The notes: generated by a model not told the origin, from the sequence alone. A DNA stretch of 46,848 nucleotides from an uncultured Anaerobiospirillum sp. (GCA_944389615.1 CALXNA010000026.1:1-46848); one strand, 5' to 3'. Positions 34,468 through 44,081 are shown, counted from the first letter of the stretch. Numbers and translations are program-made.

Positions 34468-34506
34468 TTTTGCATAATTTTGCAGTTTTTGCAAAACTTT
34501 GCAAAA
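34468..34506. repeat. Helically phased TGCAAA array, upstream block
   Basis: Reading the minus strand, four TGCAAA motifs recur with G positions 10, 9 and 10 bases apart, each bordered by A/T runs. It lies ~160-195 bases upstream of the predicted cscB start and past the HIT gene terminator. The spacing places all copies on one helix face and may also bend the DNA. Confidence 0.8.
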
Positions 34507-34672
34507 GCGACGCACAGCAAGGCCCGTGGCATCATTTGGTAACCGCTTACAGTGTTGCAAAGGCTGGAGCGCGGAGAGTGAGAGCGCGCGCGCTGGCGCT
34601 TGCGCGGAGAGTGAGCGAGAGGCGCGCCCGGGGCGCGGGCGGCGTGGCGACACGGCTGCGTGGGCGGGCAGC

Positions 34673-34694
34673 AAAAAGGCACCCGCAGGTGCCT
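34673..34694 (-). terminator. Intrinsic terminator of the HIT gene
   Basis: AGGCACC-CGCA-GGTGCCT (34677-34694) forms a 7-bp stem, followed on the minus strand by TTTT. It starts 34 bases past the HIT stop. Confidence 0.85.
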
Positions 34695-34727
34695 ATTGGT
34701 TGAGGTGTTGTGTGTGATGGATGGCGC

Positions 34728-35153
34728 TTAGAGGCCGAGCTTGGCCTTGTAGTCGGCGATCATCTTTTGGTACTCCTCGTCGGTGAGGTAGACCTCCTTC
34801 TCGCCCTTATCCCAGAAGAAGTGGCCCCATTGGAACTGGTCTTTGTACTTTGGCACCATGTGCATGTGGACGTGCGGTACGCCATCACCGAAGATGCCGT
34901 AGTTGATCTTGTCTGGGTTGAAGATCTCCTTCATGGCCTTGGCGACGCGGGCGACGTCGGCAAAGTAACCAGCGCGCTCCTCTTCGCTTAACTCATAAAG
35001 CTCGGTGCGGTGGCAGTTTAAGGCCAAGACGACGCGGCCTAAGTGGTTTTGGTTCTTGAGGATGAATAAGGTGGAGTGTGGCAGCTTGCCCACTTCGATC
35101 AACAGCTCATCGCGCTTAGGGTGGGACTCGTTGCAGTACATGCAATCTGACAT
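34728..35153 (-). CDS. HIT-family nucleotide hydrolase/transferase
   Basis: 141 residues with the histidine-triad motif PHVHMHMVPK (His94, His96, His98), the last His of the triad being followed by the usual hydrophobic residue. An N-terminal Cys-x2-Cys (residues 4-7) with His48 may form the zinc site found in some HIT proteins. Family members hydrolyse dinucleoside polyphosphates or nucleoside phosphoramidates; the exact substrate is not evident. No signal peptide, so cytoplasmic. The extra C-terminal WGHFFWDKGEKEVYLTDEEYQKM segment resembles Fhit/Ap4A-hydrolase-like HIT branches more than HinT. A GGAGATTG lies before the ATG. It is a single gene with its own promoter and terminator, between the csc operon and the TerB_C-like gene. 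Confidence 0.9.
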   Translation of the reverse strand: MSDCMYCNESHPKRDELLIEVGKLPHSTLFILKNQNHLGRVVLALNCHRTELYELSEEERAGYFADVARVAKAMKEIFNPDKINYGIFGDGVPHVHMHMVPKYKDQFQWGHFFWDKGEKEVYLTDEEYQKMIADYKAKLGL

Positions 35154-35286
35154 GGGACAATCTCCTACTTAGGTTCGAGAATGCCCGGGCTGCTGCGTCT
35201 GCTTGCCAAAGACTCAGGCAGCCCGGGCTGGTTGGCACCTATTGTCGCCAAAGGGCGGCGCCGTGTCTGTGAACTCACCGACAGAT

Positions 35287-35315
35287 TTAATACTTGCTTA
35301 CTAGTATCCAAGTAA
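35287..35315 (-). promoter_or_regulatory. Candidate promoter of the HIT gene
   Basis: On the minus strand TTACTT (35310-35315) and TATTAA (35287-35292) have a 17-base spacer, giving a ~125-nt leader. Confidence 0.45.
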
Positions 35316-35795
35316 CGCCGTGGCGCGGAGAGACGCGCCGTAATGGCGGTATCGCGGGCGCGCAAAATGCGCTAAACTGAACTTTCCCGCTCTCAGCCTG
35401 CGGCGCCGCTTGTCCCGCGCACGGGCAAGCGCGGAGCAAATAGTGTAGTTTAGCAAAGTGGCAGCGCTTAAGGCGTAGCGGCCTTATGAGGTTGTGCGCT
35501 GGGCGGCAAAAGGCTCGGGACGCCCCGACGAAGGCGCCCGCAGGATGCTGGCTTTGGCTACAATCTAAGCTGGCGCTTTCGGCGCAGGAACTGTGCGCTA
35601 CGCCCGGCGCAGGAGCTGCGCGCGTTGAACGCGCTGGGCATGATGCGCTGGGCATAGTGTGCGACGTACGGCGCGGGGCATTGTACGCGGTAGCGAATGC
35701 GTGGTGTCCGTGGCATGGTGCGGGGCGCTGGGGATTGGGTGCATACGCAGGTGGTCGGTTTGGCTGCGGCGGTGGGATGGGAGGTAAGTGATTTC
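35316..35795. other. GC-rich spacer upstream of the TerB_C-like gene
   Basis: No gene is supported. The segment 35578-35660 has imperfect repeats of GGCGCAGGA-CTG-GCGC type and GCGCTGGGCAT. The 35697 frame extension of the next gene runs into this repeat region and was rejected as its start. Confidence 0.5.
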
Positions 35796-38700
35796 ATGCT
35801 GTACACGCTCGAACATATCGTGGCGCTCATTAATCGCAAGGAGCCGTTACCTGCCACCTTCTCGCGGGCCCTGACGGAGGTCTGCCACCAAGCGCTGCAC
35901 CGCGGTATCTACCCCATTGAAGTGCAAAAGCTCTTTGCCGATTTGAGCTTGGAGCTGCCTGCTTCGTTCTTTAGCGAGCCCGATGGCATCATCAAATGCG
36001 CCGTTTGGTATAAGGTGGTGCGCGTCTTGGAGCGCTCGGGCATCAGCGTGGTACCGCTCTCAGTGCCGCTGAACCTCTCGATTTACCAGTCGGTCTACCT
36101 GCTCAAGCGCCCAGACATCACCAGCGACGAAGATATCGCGACGCTGCAGCGCCTAGTCGCCGAGCACAAGAGCCGCCATACCAATGGCGAGCTTGAGGCC
36201 ATTGCCCGCGCCAAGGAGAAGCTCTCCAACTACAACATCATGCTGCGCGTCTTTGAGTACTTGGGCGCAGCTCAAATGCTCAGCCTCGATGCCAATCAGC
36301 GCTCGGTGCTGCAGAACATTCTCAGCGAGCATCCGCTGCCGCACGATGGCGTGCGCTATGTGCGCTCGCTCTACTCGTATGCCTGCGATATCGGCTCCTA
36401 CCACTACGACTACTCCGACCCGAAGTTCGTGCTGCCGCAGCTGCCTGCGGCTGAAAACGCCACGGCCTTGCAGATCGTGGCGCGCACCATCGCCCCGTCG
36501 CATCATCCGATCGAGATTCCGGACAATTTCCCGTTCAAGAGCGAGCTGGACGCGGCCTACGCCAAGGCCTGTCCGATCATCTTCACCCGCGTGGAGACCG
36601 AGGAGGCACCGCGCCGTCCGCTGTCACTGCGGCCGCTCTCGGAGATCAATGCCCCCCAGCGCGAACGCCGCTTAGAGAATCGCTTAGAGCGCGTGTTAGA
36701 GCCGCTCAAGGCGGCAAGCGCAAGCCTGACGCAGCTGCAGGAGACGCCGCTGGTGCGCGTCATCGCCGCCCACAATGGCGCGGCCTTTGACTGGGAAGAT
36801 CGCAAGGCGGTGGCTCTTGCCTGTAAGCTGCAGGCAGCCAAGCAGCACTTTGATGCCGAGCAGAGGCGCCTTGAAGAAGAGCAAGAAGCCCAAGAGGCCC
36901 AAGACGCGGCAGCCTTGGCCGCGGCCTTAGCGGCTCAAAAGAAGAGCCGCAACAAGCGCAAAAAGGATGCTCCGGTGGTCTCCGATGCGGCCAAGGTCAT
37001 TGCCGAAGCGGTACGGGCGGCGGCCAAAAAGAAGGCCGACGATACTCCGGCCACGCCTGTGGTGGCAGTGACGCATTTTGACTATGAGCGCACGGTGCAG
37101 GAGCTGCAAGCTGAACAGCAGGCTGAACAGCAGGATGCAGAGTTGCAATCTGCGGCACCTCAAGCTGCGCAGCTGCAGTCGGAACGCTACTACGAGAACT
37201 TAGCCGGGGTGCTGCCCCCTGAGGTCGATAGCGAGCAAGTTGCACAGCTGATGCAGGTCAAGGGCGTGCGCACCGGCTATAGCGCCGACTTTATCGCGCA
37301 GGTGGCCACGGTACTCAAAGACCGTGATCTCAGCACCCAGCTTGAGCTCTTGGCGCAAGAGCTCCACCATGATGATGCCGCGCGCCTGATGCTGCCGGAC
37401 TTTAGCAAGACTCAGTTGCACTGCTTCTTTAATGGTTATGAGCTAGAGCCGGGACAGGCGGTGGCGCTGCCTACCGAGCGGGGGGCGCCTAGCTGCAACT
37501 TGGATCTGAGCGCGGAAGTCAACGCGCTGCTCAGCGCGTCGCACGATCAGATGCGCGAGCTGCTGCCGCAGGCACAAAATACCCTCTATGAGGCCTATTT
37601 AGCCGCGATTGAAGAGCGCTATGCCCAAGAGCAACAGGCCCAACAGAGCTTAGAGCATGAGCCTAAGAAGCGGCGCGGTTTGCTGCCCTCTAATGATCCG
37701 ACGCGGCGTCGCAAGGTCGCCTCGACCTTGGTCGATCCTAATGATTTTGGCGGCACGTGGTCGGGCGCGCACCTCGGGCCAAACTTTGAAGATAGCGTCA
37801 ATCAGGTCAATGAGAACAAGATCGCCTTTGGCCGCCACCTCAACCAAGGCGAGCTTTCGGCGCAGCTGAGTGCCTGCGCCTTAGGTGCCATCGAGCGCTT
37901 CCACCTTGTGCCGTGGGTCTGGGATGAGCTGACCTTCCTCAACCATAGTTATCTGGTGTGGAGCGAGGGCGGGGCGCCAACGGCCGAGAGCTATCCGGAC
38001 TTAAACCAAGACTATGGCGTCAACCTCAAGCAATTCGTGCTCGACCCCTTCGCGCAGACCCAGCGTTTCAACCAAGTGCTGTGCTATGAGCTGGTGCTGC
38101 GCCCGTTCTTTGCCCCGTGGACTGAGGAAAGTACTGCCGCCCAAGTGCTGGCGCTTATGCACTACAACATCTCGGCCCATCAGAACCTCGATGTGATCCC
38201 GGCGGCTTTCTACCACGGCTTCATTTACTTTGACCATTACCTCCAGCACCCGGAGGCGCATGTCAACCTCGAGCGCTTCTACCTTGCTGTCGCTAAGGCC
38301 AACCCATACGCCTTGACGCTGTTTATGGCGCGGGTGGTCGGCCACTTCGGCCCGAAGCTTAAGGACATCCCTGAGCAGTTCTTTGAGCTCATCGTGCTCA
38401 ATCTCGTGCTCTTTGTGGACAAAGAGCATGCGTCCGCTGCGGAGATGGCTTGGTACTTGTTGAGCCCAGAGCGCAGCGGGGGCATGTCGTTGAACGTGCT
38501 GGCGCTGCGCCTGATGGCACGCACGCTCTATGGCTTGGTGCATACTGATCCAAGCTTCCGCGAGCTGGAGCTGACCCAAGTAAGTCACGCCAGCTTAGGG
38601 GAGCAGCTTAAAAAGCAGAGCTCCCTGATCGCCAAGATGCGCAAGGCGCGCCTGCGCGTCAGTTCTGCGGCCAAGCACGAGCAGGCCTATGCGCTACTGC

Positions 38701-41700
38701 TCAAGAACGATCCGCAGTACTGTAAGAATCTCACCGAACTGACCATCAACGTCGCCGCCGCCGAACTCAAGCAGGCGGGCTTTAGGCTCGAGACTGAGCA
38801 CAGCACCAATCCGCGCGATAACGCCGAGTTCATGACCATGGTCATCGACGTGGTGCAGAATTATCTCACCACGGGCGAGCTACCCAAGAGCGATGATGAA
38901 CCGACGGCGCCTGAGCGCACTGCCAGTGCTGCCGAGCTTAAGCAAGCGCTGCAGGCTGACTATGGCTCAGAGGAGCTCAAACCGCGCTATCAGGCCAATC
39001 ACTTAAGCACTGCTGAAGAGTCTGAGGAAAGTGAGGAGTTCATCGAGCCGCTGCCGGATCAAGTCAGCGCCGAATATGCCGAGCGCTTTGGTTTCAAGCC
39101 GAAGGCCCATCTTGAGTGCGGCCCTGAGGATACGGGGGCGGTCGCTCCGATGGCCTTGGGAGCTGCACGCGTGCTGTTGCAAGTGGGCAAGAAGAAAGCC
39201 CATGGTGACTTCTTAGGCTTAGGCGGGGTGCATGCCCCAGTAGTCAGCTCAGCGCGTAGCGCCAATGCCTTGGCCGCGCAGGCTCAAGCGCTGACCCAGC
39301 CGAACACGCAGCCGAGCGCTGCGCCTGCGCCGCAACCTACCGCGCAAGCTTCAACGCAGGCGCTCGCCGAGGATTTCTTTGACCTTGAGGTCGATGAGAG
39401 CGAGGCCGAAAGTGAGACGTCGTCAGCTCCGTCCGCGACGGCGGCGGCGCCTGCAGCAGGCTCGCCCTTTGCCGAGTTCTTTGATGATGATGCCGCGATT
39501 GCGGCGCAAGCCCAAGCTGAGCGCCGCGCAGCGCGTAGTGCCCATAAGGGCATGGGCGCGCTTGAAGCCGGTGAACTTGAGCAAGGCGCGCTGATGGGCT
39601 CAAGCTTCCTTGCCCAAGCCATGAATGAGGGCTTAAAGGCCCTGCAGGCCGCGGGCAAAGAAGAGCAAGCCCAAGCGGCGGCGGCCGTGTTGCCGATTAA
39701 GCTCAGTGAGCGGGCGCAGAGCATCATCGCCACCGCCTTAAAGAGCGCCTTATCGGTGCTGCCGCGGCCTAAGATGGAGCCCTCGCAGCTGCAGCAGGCC
39801 GAAGATGAAGCCGTGCTCTTACAGCTCTTTGCCGAGCATAAGGATTGGATCTATGGCATGACCGCGAAGACGCGCGTGGGCTTGAATCCGTGCTTTGCCC
39901 ATCGCCTCTTGGCTTGGTCGCAGCCTGAGTTCAATGCGCTCCCGGCGCAGGTTGCGCCGCTATGCACCAAGTATGTCGCCCCGCTGGTGCGCCGTATCCT
40001 GTGCGCTAACGAAGAGCGCTTCTACACCTTAACGCGCATCACGGATCTGACCTCCATCTTTAATCTCGAGGCCCGTCGCCCTTGGCTCAAAGCGACTATC
40101 GACAATCCTGAGCGGATCCGTGAGCTTCCGTCCGAGCGCCTGTTCAACGTGGCGACCATCTATGGCTTCAGCTACAACCGCCTGCTCCTTAACATGGTGC
40201 TCTATGGCATGGGGCCATTGGGCTCGTGGGCGCAGGTCAAAGATGAGTTCGGCCCCTGCACGTTAAACCAAGGCAAGAGCCTTGAGACCTTTGGGCGCGC
40301 CCGTTTCCTGCCAAGTCAGGGCTCAAAGGCCCCGGTGGGCGACCCGCAGGCACGCGTGGGCGACCCGCAGGCACGCGTGGCCGAGTGGCGCCATAAGCTC
40401 CGCCTCAGCCAGCAGACCGCGCCGGGCAGTGATGGCACCTCAGAGGTGCAGCTTGATGCTCAGCAGCCAATTTCGCTCTTTGACTGCCTCAGTGCCTACT
40501 TAGCCGACGGTCAGGTGCATCAAGGCGCCTTCTGGGCGCAGCAAGAGCTGCCACGCACCAAGCAGATCGAGCAGTACCTGCGCGCTGCCACCACCAGCGC
40601 CGCCTTAGGCTTTAGCTCGGGCATCCTTGCCCAAGAAATGCTGGATTTGGGGCGGATATGTGAGGACAATTTCGGCCTGTGCTTAGTGCCAAGCCCATCG
40701 GTCTTCGGGGTGCACTTTAGCTTCAAGCACCTGCGCCCGGCCTACCGCCATGTGCGCTGTATTGTGATTGAGCCTGAGCTCTTGGTCACGGCCCCGGCCC
40801 ATGCCTTCTATCTGCGCTTAAAGGCCACGCTCTACTATGCTTATCTAGCCTTGGAGCTGACCTGTGCGCTCGGTGAGCTTAAGAACCCTGAGGGCTTAGT
40901 GCGCATCTTGGCGCGCGCCATTGTGCGCCAGTTTGTCACCGAAGGCTATTACCATGTCGAGCGCTTGGTGCTCGAGTATCTGCAAGGCGCGTTCAATGTC
41001 ATCGCCGCCGATGGTTCGCTCTCCTATGATGACCTGATGCACCGTACCTTGCACCTTTACGAAGGCTATGACGTGCGCTCCCTCGACTTGCATGCCAAGC
41101 ATATCCTGCAGCTACAGCGCTTCTTTGCCTTAGGCGCCAGCTACAGCTTAGGGCAAAACTATGACCGTGAGGCGCAGCTGCGCTATGTCAACCTTTTGGT
41201 GCGGCTGTCCTTGACCCCAGCGCCAACCAGCGATTGCCAGCAAAAGGCCCATCCGATTGCCAGCATGGTCTCAAGCTACTTCTTTACGCCGCAGGCCAAT
41301 GAAAACTTGCTGCGCTCGGGTATCTTCTGGAACCTCAAGAGCTACCACGAGCCCGAGCGTCTTGTGCTCGATGCTGAGAAGATCCGCTCTAAGCTCTTAG
41401 AGAGCGCCCAAGTGCAAGACGTGATCACCAAACTGCGCGCCGAGGAATCGGGCGTCGATGAGTCGGGGCCGACCCTCGATGAGGCCTTAGCGCGCAAGCA
41501 GGCCGCGGCCGCGCCCGCTGCGCCCAAGGACGCCGCGGAGACTCCATCTGTTCCAGCGGCTCCAGCGGCTCCAGCGGAGCTCGGGGTTGCCGCCGCTGAG
41601 CCCGCAGCCAAGGAGTCTGAGACGGTGGATGCGGCTGTGGCCGGGCTCAACCCGAAGCTGCATAAGGTCATTGAGGCCTTGGCGGTGCAAGCCACCGACG

Positions 41701-41909
41701 CTATGGTCTACAGCGAGTTCAACGGCATCTGCGTCAGCTACGGTCTGCTCTCGGGCAACTACGCCATTGAGGTCTTAAACGAGTTTAGCTACGAGCATTA
41801 CGACGAGCCGCTGCTCGAGCTCGATGGCTCGGGCAACAGCGCCATTATCTACCTCAGCGTCGAGCTCATCGCCAAGCTCTACGAAGAGTGCCGCAAGCTG
41901 AAGGCTTAG
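35796..41909 (+). CDS. Giant 2037-residue protein with TerB_C-like C-terminus
   Basis: I chose the ATG at 35796 (MLYTLEHIVALINRK) because GGGAGG lies just upstream; the frame is open to 35697. The chain is mostly helical, with charged or Ala/Pro/Gln-rich linkers (residues ~370-480, 1150-1240 and 1885-1945). No membrane span or signal peptide is clear. Near the end, VLDAEKIRSKLLESAQVQDVI (~1855) and the final block (LNPKLHKVIEAL...SEFNGICVSYGLLSGNYAIEVLNEFSYEHYDEPLLELD, ~1951-2010, shown abridged) follow the TerB_C pattern: 'LD...I...ES..V...L', then a helical 'e...la...gLm.d.aie.iNe....y.d.liE'. TerB_N/TerB_C proteins occur with ATPases or helicases in stress and phage-response contexts, so a similar role is possible but unproven. 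Its stop overlaps that of xseA by four bases. Confidence 0.6.
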   Translation: MLYTLEHIVALINRKEPLPATFSRALTEVCHQALHRGIYPIEVQKLFADLSLELPASFFSEPDGIIKCAVWYKVVRVLERSGISVVPLSVPLNLSIYQSVYLLKRPDITSDEDIATLQRLVAEHKSRHTNGELEAIARAKEKLSNYNIMLRVFEYLGAAQMLSLDANQRSVLQNILSEHPLPHDGVRYVRSLYSYACDIGSYHYDYSDPKFVLPQLPAAENATALQIVARTIAPSHHPIEIPDNFPFKSELDAAYAKACPIIFTRVETEEAPRRPLSLRPLSEINAPQRERRLENRLERVLEPLKAASASLTQLQETPLVRVIAAHNGAAFDWEDRKAVALACKLQAAKQHFDAEQRRLEEEQEAQEAQDAAALAAALAAQKKSRNKRKKDAPVVSDAAKVIAEAVRAAAKKKADDTPATPVVAVTHFDYERTVQELQAEQQAEQQDAELQSAAPQAAQLQSERYYENLAGVLPPEVDSEQVAQLMQVKGVRTGYSADFIAQVATVLKDRDLSTQLELLAQELHHDDAARLMLPDFSKTQLHCFFNGYELEPGQAVALPTERGAPSCNLDLSAEVNALLSASHDQMRELLPQAQNTLYEAYLAAIEERYAQEQQAQQSLEHEPKKRRGLLPSNDPTRRRKVASTLVDPNDFGGTWSGAHLGPNFEDSVNQVNENKIAFGRHLNQGELSAQLSACALGAIERFHLVPWVWDELTFLNHSYLVWSEGGAPTAESYPDLNQDYGVNLKQFVLDPFAQTQRFNQVLCYELVLRPFFAPWTEESTAAQVLALMHYNISAHQNLDVIPAAFYHGFIYFDHYLQHPEAHVNLERFYLAVAKANPYALTLFMARVVGHFGPKLKDIPEQFFELIVLNLVLFVDKEHASAAEMAWYLLSPERSGGMSLNVLALRLMARTLYGLVHTDPSFRELELTQVSHASLGEQLKKQSSLIAKMRKARLRVSSAAKHEQAYALLLKNDPQYCKNLTELTINVAAAELKQAGFRLETEHSTNPRDNAEFMTMVIDVVQNYLTTGELPKSDDEPTAPERTASAAELKQALQADYGSEELKPRYQANHLSTAEESEESEEFIEPLPDQVSAEYAERFGFKPKAHLECGPEDTGAVAPMALGAARVLLQVGKKKAHGDFLGLGGVHAPVVSSARSANALAAQAQALTQPNTQPSAAPAPQPTAQASTQALAEDFFDLEVDESEAESETSSAPSATAAAPAAGSPFAEFFDDDAAIAAQAQAERRAARSAHKGMGALEAGELEQGALMGSSFLAQAMNEGLKALQAAGKEEQAQAAAAVLPIKLSERAQSIIATALKSALSVLPRPKMEPSQLQQAEDEAVLLQLFAEHKDWIYGMTAKTRVGLNPCFAHRLLAWSQPEFNALPAQVAPLCTKYVAPLVRRILCANEERFYTLTRITDLTSIFNLEARRPWLKATIDNPERIRELPSERLFNVATIYGFSYNRLLLNMVLYGMGPLGSWAQVKDEFGPCTLNQGKSLETFGRARFLPSQGSKAPVGDPQARVGDPQARVAEWRHKLRLSQQTAPGSDGTSEVQLDAQQPISLFDCLSAYLADGQVHQGAFWAQQELPRTKQIEQYLRAATTSAALGFSSGILAQEMLDLGRICEDNFGLCLVPSPSVFGVHFSFKHLRPAYRHVRCIVIEPELLVTAPAHAFYLRLKATLYYAYLALELTCALGELKNPEGLVRILARAIVRQFVTEGYYHVERLVLEYLQGAFNVIAADGSLSYDDLMHRTLHLYEGYDVRSLDLHAKHILQLQRFFALGASYSLGQNYDREAQLRYVNLLVRLSLTPAPTSDCQQKAHPIASMVSSYFFTPQANENLLRSGIFWNLKSYHEPERLVLDAEKIRSKLLESAQVQDVITKLRAEESGVDESGPTLDEALARKQAAAAPAAPKDAAETPSVPAAPAAPAELGVAAAEPAAKESETVDAAVAGLNPKLHKVIEALAVQATDAMVYSEFNGICVSYGLLSGNYAIEVLNEFSYEHYDEPLLELDGSGNSAIIYLSVELIAKLYEECRKLKA
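40335..40376 (+). repeat. 21-bp exact tandem duplication in the giant gene
   Basis: The unit encoding VGDPQAR occurs twice in succession without interruption and keeps the frame, a likely recent slippage event. Confidence 0.85.
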
Positions 41910-43825
41910 TCAGCGTGCTCGGGGCTGGCCTCTGCGCCTGAGTCCGGCTGCAGGTGCGCCGCAGGCTTGAGCGCTGTGATCTTAGAGGTGGCCTCATAGC
42001 CCAGCATCAAGGTGATGATGGTGTCATTGACCTTCAGCTCCGTGGCGGGCACGCTGTGGACACCGTCTTTGGTGGTGATGGAGAGGCCACGCTGGAGCTG
42101 ATAGAACGGGTTGAGGGCAGTGAGTTGCGCTAGCAGTGTCGCAAGCTTGCTCTCATGAGCGCGCAGCGCCGGGGTGAGCTTTTGCTCCCAGTAGCGGGCG
42201 CAGCGCTGCTCTAAATTATTGAGCTGCCGTTGGCGGCTCATCAGACGCTGTGCGATGCGCTCATCTAACTGGTCGGCGAACTCGCTGCTGCAACGCTTCT
42301 GGGCGCGCTCAAGGGCCTTGAGCAGGGCGTGCTCAAGCTGAGTACTGAGCTCAAAACGCAGCTTGGTGGCGGTGAGCAAGAGCTGGTGCTCGATGCGGGT
42401 ACGGCTGTGCTCAAGGCGGCCGTAGGCTTGATCTGTGCGCTGGGCACAGGCTAAGACTTGGTAGTCGAGGGCTTGGTTTAAGCGCTCGGGCAGCACCGTG
42501 CTCACCGCGTGATGCTGTTGCTCAAGCTTGAGGGCTAAGGCGTGAGCGGCGCTATTGAGCTGCGCGGTTAAGTGCTCGGTCTTAGTGGTCAAAGCGCTAA
42601 GCTGGGCGGGCACTTGCGCTAAGCGATAGAGGGCGGCCTGTAAACGCTGCGCTTGAGCGGCGTTAGCGCGCTCGGGATTGTGTGCCGTGAGGCTGCCTTC
42701 GGCGCGCAGAATGCGCTGGGTATAGTTCTCAAAGCGCGCAGCAAGCGTACTCTGGGCTTGCTGCTGCAGCCAAGACAGCTGCTGCTCCGCATGCTGCAGG
42801 CGGCGGTAGAGCAGGCCTTGGAGCATGGTATCAAGGCGCTGGGTTAAGCCCTCAGTATGCGCGGTGAGCTCGTCTTCGCGCTCGAGCATGACGTTATGCG
42901 CGCGCTGGGCTAATTGCTCAAGCGCGACGCGCATCTGCTCCCACGTGATTGGGGTGATGCGCACCGCGGCTGCGGTCGGGGTGCTCACACGCAGGTCGGC
43001 TGAGTAGTCGCAGAGCGGCCGGTCTTCGTCATGGCCTACCGCCGAGATAATGGGCACCGGTGACATGCCGACCATGCGTACTACATCGGCATCAGAAAAG
43101 CACAGCAGGTCTTCAAACGAGCCGCCGCCGCGCCCGATGATGATGGCATCAAAGTTCGGTGTCACCTGCCCGCTGTCGAGGTAGTAGCGCTTAAGCTGCC
43201 CGGGCATCTCTGGCGGCAGCACACCTGCCGTGGCGCGCTGATAGGCGTAGGCAAGAGCCGCGACTAAGGCCTGCGGCGCAGTCGGGCCTTGCACCAAGGT
43301 ATCAAAGAAGGTCAGGCGAATCAGCGGATTGCGCTGGGTGGCATTGTAGATGATGTCATCGATGACGCGACCCTCGCACGAGGTGACCACCGCTACGTGG
43401 CTTAAGATGCGCGGGAGCGGGCGCTTGCGCTCAGGGGCAAACCAGCCCTCAGCGCGCAGCATGGCCTCGCGCGCTTTGAGCTCCTCCATGATGCGCCCAA
43501 GGCCCGCCAGCTGCATGATGTCCACGCGCAGCTGCATCTTGCCGGTCTTAGGGTAGACCACCGGCATGCCCACAATCAGTACGCGCTGGCCGAGCTGCGG
43601 ATTGAAGGTCACCTCTTGGGTGTGGTTGGCGAACATCATGCAGTCCACGGCACTGTCGTCATCTTTGAGCGTAAAGTACCAGTGCTTGCGCAGGCTCAGT
43701 TGCGAGAGCTCTCCGACCACCAAGATGCGTCCCAGTTGGCTCAGCTGCTGGTTGGTCTTGTTGAGAGCTTGTGTAACGCTTAAGGCCTCATGCTCAAAGG
43801 CCGCTAAATTGGTGGGGAAGGCCAT
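41906..43825 (-). CDS. xseA: Exodeoxyribonuclease VII large subunit XseA
   Basis: This is the catalytic subunit of the single-strand-specific exonuclease VII. An N-terminal OB-fold spans residues ~20-110 (GRILVVGELSQLSLRKHWYFTLKDDDSAVDCMMF). The catalytic domain follows: VVTSCEGRVIDDII, the GRGGGSFEDLLCFSDADVVR block (231-250), and SAVGHDEDRPLCDYSADLRVSTPTAAA (261-287), matching the family 'SAVGHETD...DFVADLRAPTPSAAA'. The 639 residues exceed the ~450 of E. coli XseA; the extra length lies in the coiled-coil region (~290-600), which carries the small-subunit-binding helices. AGGAG precedes the ATG at 43825. xseB is not in the window. The stop codon shares four bases with the convergent giant gene, leaving no room for an intergenic terminator. 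Confidence 0.95.
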   Translation of the reverse strand: MAFPTNLAAFEHEALSVTQALNKTNQQLSQLGRILVVGELSQLSLRKHWYFTLKDDDSAVDCMMFANHTQEVTFNPQLGQRVLIVGMPVVYPKTGKMQLRVDIMQLAGLGRIMEELKAREAMLRAEGWFAPERKRPLPRILSHVAVVTSCEGRVIDDIIYNATQRNPLIRLTFFDTLVQGPTAPQALVAALAYAYQRATAGVLPPEMPGQLKRYYLDSGQVTPNFDAIIIGRGGGSFEDLLCFSDADVVRMVGMSPVPIISAVGHDEDRPLCDYSADLRVSTPTAAAVRITPITWEQMRVALEQLAQRAHNVMLEREDELTAHTEGLTQRLDTMLQGLLYRRLQHAEQQLSWLQQQAQSTLAARFENYTQRILRAEGSLTAHNPERANAAQAQRLQAALYRLAQVPAQLSALTTKTEHLTAQLNSAAHALALKLEQQHHAVSTVLPERLNQALDYQVLACAQRTDQAYGRLEHSRTRIEHQLLLTATKLRFELSTQLEHALLKALERAQKRCSSEFADQLDERIAQRLMSRQRQLNNLEQRCARYWEQKLTPALRAHESKLATLLAQLTALNPFYQLQRGLSITTKDGVHSVPATELKVNDTIITLMLGYEATSKITALKPAAHLQPDSGAEASPEHAD

Positions 43826-44015
43826 GACCGCTCCTTATCTTGTTCAAGTGCTCTTAGCTTAGAACCGCACGGCTCAGAGCGCAAGCTCCGCGCGCAGGCC
43901 TGCGCCCGGCGGGGCTAACTTGTTGGGGAGATTTGACGGCTAAAGCCGTGGCCTGCGGTGCTGCGCTTATTTATGGGAGCGCGCTGCGCCGAAGGTGGCA
44001 ATTGCCCGTGCAGTG
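43826..44015. other. Spacer between xseA and the tRNA operon
   Basis: GC-rich sequence carrying upstream regions of two divergent units. No gene is seen. Confidence 0.5.
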
Positions 44016-44044
44016 TTGACAGCTTAGGAGCGCTTGCGTAGAAT
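44016..44044 (+). promoter_or_regulatory. Strong promoter of the tRNA cluster
   Basis: TTGACA (44016-44021), a 17-base spacer and TAGAAT (44039-44044): a near-consensus sigma-70 promoter 38 bases upstream of the first tRNA. Confidence 0.9.
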
Positions 44045-44081
44045 ACACCACCGTTGCGACGCGCTAGGCGCAGCGTGACAA

